From the NCBI GenBank assembly GCA_023432225.1, contig JAEYUW010000005.1:1-14147 (forward strand): DNA of 14,147 nt. The letters run 5' to 3'. The notes below the pieces were generated by a model that worked only from the letters and a program-made list of their open reading frames with translations, did not search any database and was not told where the DNA came from. The position numbers and the translations under genes are program-made. This DNA comes from Verrucomicrobiota bacterium (GTDB lineage: Bacteria > Verrucomicrobiota > Verrucomicrobiia > Opitutales > Opitutaceae). Shown one piece after another: positions 10,083 to 14,147 of the stretch. Position 1 is the first letter of the stretch; every line of letters begins with the position of its first letter.

Positions 10083-11311
10083 GATTTGATGCGGAGTTCG
10101 CCGGTGAGGAGGCGGCGGGCGAGTTCGCCTTTCACGCGCTCCAACGCCGCGAGCTTGCGCTCCTCGGCGTCGATGCTTCCGGCTAAATTTCTATCCAGTT
10201 CCACGATCTCTCTTTGCCTCGCTAATGGCGGAATCGGAATCTTGAGGGCCCGAATAGCGTTCTGGCTCAGGTTCGCCATGCTGCCAGACCCTCCTGTAGA
10301 CGTGCCTTCGATTTGCGCGCGAACTGGCGGAGATTTGAGTGCGATATTGAGAAACGCCTTGTCGATCCGTTTCTCATCTACACGGAGGCGAAAAGTTTTG
10401 TCGCTCAAGTAGAGGCGCCCAGGAAGCCGATCTACAATGCAAGACATGCCGATTAGCTCAGGACTCCCGTTCGCTCGGGTCAGAAGAAGATCTTGTAAGC
10501 GAACCTCCATTTCTGGTCGGAAAACGGATTCGTCTCTAACCACCTTATTTTCATTAGGCAGGAATCCGGCCGGCGAAACAGCACCTACCTTGAGGACACC
10601 CACCTCTCCGCCACATGCCGGACGATCTTCACACAACGGGCTCTTGCCGGCATCTATTGAAACAAGGATCTCGCCCATGACGTGGTCCCGAACACCCAGC
10701 ACTTGGATGCGCGCCTGAATAGCCTTGTCGCGAACTGCACTCATTTGGTCCGTTAAGTTCTCGCTTAGAGAAATCGCGCGGTCGGCGTCCTTCAGTAATT
10801 CGGCGACTTTCTTTTGTTCTTTCAACGTCGGCACCGAGACGTAGATCTGCGCGAAGTGCGGAAACTTCAGATTCAGCGTGTCGTCCACCAAGCCTTGCGA
10901 GTGGCGATGGAATAGCCGGATGTTCGCGGGGTGCTTCAGCAGATAGGGCGCGAACTCCGGCACCAGCCCCTTCAAGGGACGACAGACGGTGTAAGCAGGG
11001 CTAACGATGCCTTCGTAAGGCGACAGGCCGGAAACGCCCTGCCACATACGCATGGTGTTGTAGGCGATGTCGCCCGGACAAACGCGCAGATAAGCCGACT
11101 TGTCCTCGCTGGACGAATCGCGCCGCTCCAACGAATCGCGCAACACGATGCCGCGTTCACCGGTGACGGCCAGCAAGGGCAGATCCGTGAACCCGGTTTC
11201 GATCCGCTCGGCGAAGATGCTGCCTAACGTCACGCACTCCCAGTCCTGCGGAATCTCTCCGCACGGCGTGAGCTTGTAGCCACGGCGGGCTTTCTTGGCG
11301 GGCGCGGACAT
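10079..11311 (-). CDS. hsdS: Type I restriction enzyme, S (specificity) subunit, two TRDs
   Basis: 410 aa. It selects the bipartite target and docks two HsdM copies. Layout: TRD1 opening with GEIPQDW (18-24), central conserved helix after VPTLKEQKKVAELL (160-173), TRD2 (about 205-355, containing LLTRANGSPELIG), and the distal conserved helix IPIPPLARQREIV to the end (from 358), closing with LLTGELRIKS. The ATG at 11311 is preferred; a GTG at 11332 would add seven residues. The start is 23 nt after the hsdM stop and the end overlaps hsdR by 4 nt. The TRD2-coding DNA is much poorer in GC than its neighbours (26 of 60 bases in 10501-10560), which suggests exchange of recognition domains. The target sequence cannot be read from this. 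Confidence 0.95.
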
Positions 11312-11334
11312 GGCGGCGCGAAGAGCGATCACGG

Positions 11335-12852
11335 TTACACGAGCCCGAGTTCGGCGAGGTGCTTCTTCACGCGGGCCTCGGCGGCGTCGCGTTCGCGCTG
11401 GAGCTTTTCCAGCTTCTTCAGCTCGGCGGCGAGGTCCACCGGCTCCTCGGGCGGGGCGGTGTCCACGTAGCGCGTGATGTTGAGGTTGAATTCGTTGGTC
11501 TGGATCTCGTCGCGGGCGACGACGCGGGCGTAGCGCTCCTCGTCGGTGAAGGTCTCGAAGACGCGCGTGGCGCGGGCGATGTCCTGCGGGCGGAGGCGGT
11601 TCTGGCGCTTGCCGGCCTCGAAGTCGCCGGCGGCGTGGACGAAGAGGATCTTGCCGCGGCGCGCGGCGGGTTTGCCGCGGCGGAGCACGAGGATGCAGGC
11701 GGGGATGCCGGTGCCGTAAAAGAGGTTGGCGGGCAGGCCGATGACGGCTTCGACGAGGTCGGCCTCGACGAGGTGGCGGCGGATGCGCTCCTCGGCGCCG
11801 CCGCGGAAGAGCACGCCGTGGGGCATGACGACGGCGAGGCGGCCGCCGTCCTCGCGCGTGGCGGCGAGCATGTGCTGGATGAAGGCGAAGTCGGCCTTGG
11901 TGCGCGGGGCGCGCTCGGGCACGAAGCGGCCGTAGCGGTCGGAGGCGAGTTCTTCCCAGCCCCATTCCTTGAGGGAGAAGGGCGGGTTGGCGATGACGCG
12001 GTCGAAGGGGAGCAGGGCGCCGTTGCGGACGTGCTTGGGGTCGCGGAGGGTGTCGCCCTTCTGGATGTCGGCGTCGGGCAGGCCGTGGAGGAGGAGGTTC
12101 ATCTTGGCGATGGCCCAGGTGCCGAGGTTTTTCTCCTGGCCGCAAAGGGTGAGATTGCGTGGGTCGCCGCCGGCGGCGCGGACGTGCTCGGCGCATTCGA
12201 GGAGCATGCCGCCGGAGCCGCAGGTGGGATCGAGCACGCGCATGCCCTCGCGCGGGTCGAGGAGGTTGACCATGAGCTGGACGACGGTGCGCGGGGTGTA
12301 GAACTCGCCGCCCTTCTTGCCGGCGTCGTCGGCGAACTGCTCGATGAGGTAGAGGTAGGCGTCGCCGAGGGTGTCGGGTTTGTCGAGGTTGGCGTTGCGG
12401 AGATCGAGTTCGGAGAAGTGGTTGAGGAGGCGGGCGAGGAGGTTGTCGCGGTGGCGGGCGTCGCCGAGGCGCTGCTCGGAGTTGAAGTCGATGCGGGCGA
12501 GGACGCCTTCGAGGCGGGTGTTTTCCTCCTCGAGCTTGGCGCAGGCGATGTTGAGGGCATTGCCGCGGCCCTCGGTGACGGCCGTGAGGGCGGACCAGCG
12601 GGCGCGGGCGGGAACGTAGAAGGCGTGCTCATCGGGATCGTCGGCGATGCGGCGGGCATCGGCGAGGGAGGTGCCGGCAGCGGTCTCGCGGGCTACGACC
12701 TTGGCCACTTCCTCGTCGAAGACGTCGGAGAGGCGTTTGAGGAAGAGGAAGCCGAAGATGTATTCCTTGTAGTCCGAGGCGTCGATCTGCCCGCGGAGAA
12801 TGTCGGCGGCGCGCCAGAGGTGCTGGGAGAGTTGGGGGAGGGAGAGAGGCAT
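11335..12852 (-). CDS. hsdM: Type I restriction-modification, M (N6-adenine methyltransferase) subunit
   Basis: 505 aa, normal for HsdM. It transfers methyl from S-adenosylmethionine to adenine N6 in the host sites. The N-terminal helical domain (LWRAADILRGQIDASDYKEY, then FLFLKRLSD) is typical of the family. The SAM-binding motif is DPTCGSGGM (208-216) and the catalytic motif is NPPF (289-292). The C-terminus ends in a charged helix (KLEKLQRERDAAEARVKKHL) that should pack on HsdS. It sits between two specificity genes: the half-S stop is 8 nt upstream and the full hsdS starts 23 nt downstream. Very high GC (45 of 60 bases in 12421-12480). No Shine-Dalgarno is visible at the ATG, so translation may depend on coupling with the gene upstream. 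Confidence 0.96.
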   Translation of the reverse strand: MPLSLPQLSQHLWRAADILRGQIDASDYKEYIFGFLFLKRLSDVFDEEVAKVVARETAAGTSLADARRIADDPDEHAFYVPARARWSALTAVTEGRGNALNIACAKLEEENTRLEGVLARIDFNSEQRLGDARHRDNLLARLLNHFSELDLRNANLDKPDTLGDAYLYLIEQFADDAGKKGGEFYTPRTVVQLMVNLLDPREGMRVLDPTCGSGGMLLECAEHVRAAGGDPRNLTLCGQEKNLGTWAIAKMNLLLHGLPDADIQKGDTLRDPKHVRNGALLPFDRVIANPPFSLKEWGWEELASDRYGRFVPERAPRTKADFAFIQHMLAATREDGGRLAVVMPHGVLFRGGAEERIRRHLVEADLVEAVIGLPANLFYGTGIPACILVLRRGKPAARRGKILFVHAAGDFEAGKRQNRLRPQDIARATRVFETFTDEERYARVVARDEIQTNEFNLNITRYVDTAPPEEPVDLAAELKKLEKLQRERDAAEARVKKHLAELGLV

Positions 12853-12860
12853 GGCGGGAA

Positions 12861-13487
12861 TCAGAGTTGTGGCTGCTGGTCAGCGACGAGCTTTGTCAGC
12901 AGGCGGGCGTTGGTAGAGGCGATCAAAGAGGAGAGGAGTCGATCATATTGATCTGCAATCGCCCGGGCCTGCCGTCCGGCATCGCGGACGGCGGTGACGG
13001 CCGCTGCGATTCTTCGCTGCTCGGCCAAGGGAGGCAGTGGAACCGGAATCTTGGCCAAATCGCGCACCGTGATGGACCACTGGTCTGTCGTGGCTTTGGT
13101 GAAATACGAGTTTTGCGGGCTTTGCTGCTGGTGACTCAAGAAGGCCCAGAGATAGGCAGGGTCCGCGAGTTCCGGATCGGTCCTCAAAACGATAAGGTTG
13201 GTCGACGAGTATACCGGGAACTCGGGGTCTCGAGCCAGCAGGGCAAGCTTGGCTGTGCTACCGCGAGCAGCGATCAACACATCCCAAGCCCGCAAGCAGT
13301 GCTCGGGCTTGGGATGCTGGGGGGCCTGAACTTGGTCGAGAGAACTCCAGTCAATTTCTCCGTCTGACCTGAGAGCACGTAAGCCAACAGCAGGGAGTGT
13401 TTGGACGATGCTTCCTCCGCCTCTCTGCGCTTTGGAAACTGGCTGGTAACCGGAAAACAGGGTGGCGAATGATCCCAAGCTCTTCAT
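12861..13487 (-). CDS. Single-TRD (half-size) HsdS-like specificity protein
   Basis: 208 aa, half of a normal S subunit. It begins as a TRD does (LGSFATLFSGYQPVS) and ends with one conserved dimerisation/docking region (IPVPLPPLAEQRRI, 147-160, then a long helix). It therefore looks like a complete one-TRD module and not a broken gene: its start and stop are clean and no second TRD remnant lies beside it. It is the first gene of the operon, 8 nt before hsdM. Engineered and natural half-S proteins of other type I systems can dimerise and give palindromic specificity with HsdM. Here a full hsdS exists as well, so it may provide a second specificity or modulate assembly. GC is lower than in hsdM. 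No Shine-Dalgarno precedes the ATG. Confidence 0.85.
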   Translation of the reverse strand: MKSLGSFATLFSGYQPVSKAQRGGGSIVQTLPAVGLRALRSDGEIDWSSLDQVQAPQHPKPEHCLRAWDVLIAARGSTAKLALLARDPEFPVYSSTNLIVLRTDPELADPAYLWAFLSHQQQSPQNSYFTKATTDQWSITVRDLAKIPVPLPPLAEQRRIAAAVTAVRDAGRQARAIADQYDRLLSSLIASTNARLLTKLVADQQPQL

Positions 13488-13493
13488 TTATAC

Positions 13494-13505
13494 GTAATGT
13501 ATTAC
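13494..13505. promoter_or_regulatory. 12-bp palindrome at the start of the R-M operon (possible operator)
   Basis: GTAAT-GT-ATTAC lies 7-18 bp before the first codon of the half-S gene, over the predicted -10 box. The placement suits a repressor site, but no controller gene is seen nearby. Confidence 0.35.
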
Positions 13506-13526
13506 CATATCAGAGGCGATCGTCAA
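13498..13526 (-). promoter_or_regulatory. Probable sigma-70-type promoter of the R-M operon
   Basis: On the minus strand TTGACG (13526-13521) and AATACA (13503-13498) are 17 bp apart in an AT-rich stretch. The -35 box is good, the -10 box weak. The predicted start is near 13491, leaving a leader of only a few bases before the ATG at 13487, which matches the lack of a ribosome binding site. Confidence 0.4.
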
Positions 13527-13555
13527 ACAAATAGAGACAATACCGACCGTATTGC

Positions 13556-13583
13556 TTGACTTTTCTCTAGCCTGCTCCAAAAT
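13556..13583 (+). promoter_or_regulatory. Possible promoter reading toward the HNH gene
   Basis: TTGACT (13556-13561) and CAAAAT (13578-13583) are 16 bp apart. Transcription would start near 13590 and leave a leader of about 194 nt, rich in hairpins, before the HNH start at 13784. Confidence 0.35.
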
Positions 13584-13631
13584 GGACTCATGCTAAATGA
13601 ACGAGGGGCCTTCCTTTGTTCAAGAGGCCCA

Positions 13632-13670
13632 GCTCAGTGGCGTGTCGATTGCGCCGTCACGCCACCGAGC
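13632..13670. repeat. Strong 13-bp hairpin in the divergent intergenic region
   Basis: Positions 13632-13644 pair with 13658-13670: GCTC, one A/C mismatch, then the perfect 8-bp GTGGCGTG/CACGCCAC, around a 13-nt loop. It is not followed by a T-run on either strand. It could be a structured leader, a recombination site arm or a mobile-element remnant. A smaller stem GGGCC/GGCCC (13606-13610 with 13626-13630) lies just before it. Confidence 0.5.
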
Positions 13671-13749
13671 CGAGCAGCCGACTTACGTCAGCGAGTGACA
13701 TCCAGACGTTGAGGCGGCTGCGGCGATAGTTCAACCGCAATTCCCGACC

Positions 13750-13771
13750 GGGGCGGCGCGACGGGCGCCCC
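13750..13771. repeat. GC-rich hairpin just upstream of the HNH gene
   Basis: GGGGCG (13750-13755) pairs with CGCCCC (13766-13771) over a 10-nt loop, ending 12 nt before the HNH ATG. Part of it recurs in inverted orientation after the gene (10 identical bases at 13762-13771 and 14118-14127). Confidence 0.4.
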
Positions 13772-13783
13772 AACTCAACCAAC

Positions 13784-14083
13784 ATGGCTAGGAACCATAA
13801 CACCAACAACCGTGGCGGGTCATTCGACGAAGCCACCATCGATGCCGTCTGGCAGAAGGGAAACCCAATCGCGGGTTACCCGAACTACCGGACCGATGCC
13901 TGCAGAGCGCTGATCTGCCGCCAGGAATACGGACAGACCAGCGCGAATGGTTGGGAAATCGACCACATCAAGCCCGTCTCCAAAGGCGGTGGCGATGAGT
14001 TGAGCAACCTGCAACCGCTCCACTGGGAAAACAACCGTCACAAGGGTGACGACTGGCCCAACTGGACCTGCAAGAAGAGCTAA
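13784..14083 (+). CDS. Small HNH nuclease-family protein
   Basis: 99 aa. The C-terminal half carries an HNH (beta-beta-alpha metal) signature: WEIDH with H61 as probable general base, PVSKGGGDELSNLQPLH with N75, and ENNRHKGD with N84 in the third position. There are no paired cysteines for a structural zinc. The N-terminal part (NTNNRGGSF, then AVWQKGNPI) resembles, from memory, a widespread family of stand-alone small HNH proteins whose function is not settled; a metal-dependent DNA nuclease is expected. It is transcribed away from the R-M operon. The start lacks a Shine-Dalgarno (CTCAACCAAC precedes the ATG). GC-rich palindromic sequences flank it on both sides, hinting at a mobile unit. 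The mapping of catalytic residues is by motif only. Confidence 0.85.
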   Translation: MARNHNTNNRGGSFDEATIDAVWQKGNPIAGYPNYRTDACRALICRQEYGQTSANGWEIDHIKPVSKGGGDELSNLQPLHWENNRHKGDDWPNWTCKKS

Positions 14084-14115
14084 AACTAAGAATCACCGAG
14101 GGCCGCCCCCCAACG

Positions 14116-14142
14116 GCGGGGCGCCCGACGCCCACGCCCCGC
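14116..14142. terminator. GC-rich hairpin after the HNH gene
   Basis: A perfect 8-bp stem GCGGGGCG/CGCCCCGC (14116-14123 with 14135-14142) with an 11-nt loop lies 32 nt past the HNH stop. No T-run is visible before the window ends, so it may be a terminator or part of a repeat shared with the gene's upstream flank. Confidence 0.35.
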
Positions 14143-14147
14143 GAGAA

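Noticed and set aside
11312..12196. Upstream extension of the hsdS frame into hsdM
   Set aside because: Arg/Pro-rich shadow of hsdM; hsdS homology starts right after the ATG at 11311.
11359..12951. 530-codon frame antisense to hsdM
   Set aside because: The product is mostly Gly, Ala, Glu and Val without motifs, while hsdM is complete on the other strand.
13590..13712. 40-codon frame beginning at the predicted plus-strand transcript start
   Set aside because: No ribosome site, no recognisable sequence, and it lies over strong hairpins; too little support for a gene.
13590..13783. Integron attC site
   Set aside because: The hairpins are suggestive, but the flanking core pair RYYYAAC and GTTRRRY in the right order cannot be found, so the call is not made.
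13657..13839. 60-codon minus-strand frame overlapping the HNH start
   Set aside because: Runs through the palindromic region into the HNH gene; no start signal and no recognisable family.

Overview
The window is GC-rich, densely coding bacterial DNA. Three things point to a verrucomicrobial genome of the Opitutaceae type: the composition, the scarcity of Shine-Dalgarno sequences in front of most starts, and an interspersed repeat built from GTGGATAAC/GCGGATGAAC-like decamers. This placement is an inference from style; the window has no rRNA or marker gene to prove it.

Left part (1-4919, plus strand): a regulatory and envelope block. A sigma-54 enhancer-binding protein made only of the AAA+ and Fis-type HTH parts (74-1117) ends in a good intrinsic terminator. 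It is followed by a secreted, mostly helical protein of unknown function (1282-2955) that has its own sigma-54-like promoter and contains a three-fold degenerate internal repeat. After a short palindromic intergenic repeat come a membrane-bound sensor histidine kinase (3136-4458, probably starting further upstream at a non-canonical codon) and a receiver-only response regulator (4536-4919). Receiver, ATPase/DNA-binding module and kinase are thus all present but on separate polypeptides, like a split NtrC-type system. A sigma-54-like element also precedes the activator gene, so autoregulation is plausible.

Middle part (5060-6157, minus strand): aldose 1-epimerase (galM), a stand-alone housekeeping gene with a hairpin just after its stop.

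Right part (6253-13487, minus strand): a type I restriction-modification operon. Transcription order is a single-TRD 'half' HsdS (208 aa), HsdM, a full two-TRD HsdS, HsdR and a YgjP/DUF45-type zinc metallopeptidase. The last two junctions are 4-nt ATGA overlaps and the earlier gaps are 8 and 23 nt, so the five genes look like one transcription unit. The two specificity genes are visibly poorer in GC than hsdM and hsdR, as expected for exchanged recognition domains. The extra half-S subunit is the unusual part of the locus.

Right edge (13488-14147): a 296-bp, partly AT-rich divergent intergenic region with promoter-like boxes, a 12-bp palindrome over the probable R-M promoter and strong hairpins. 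It is followed by a small HNH nuclease gene (13784-14083) whose flanks carry related GC-rich palindromic sequences in inverted orientation.
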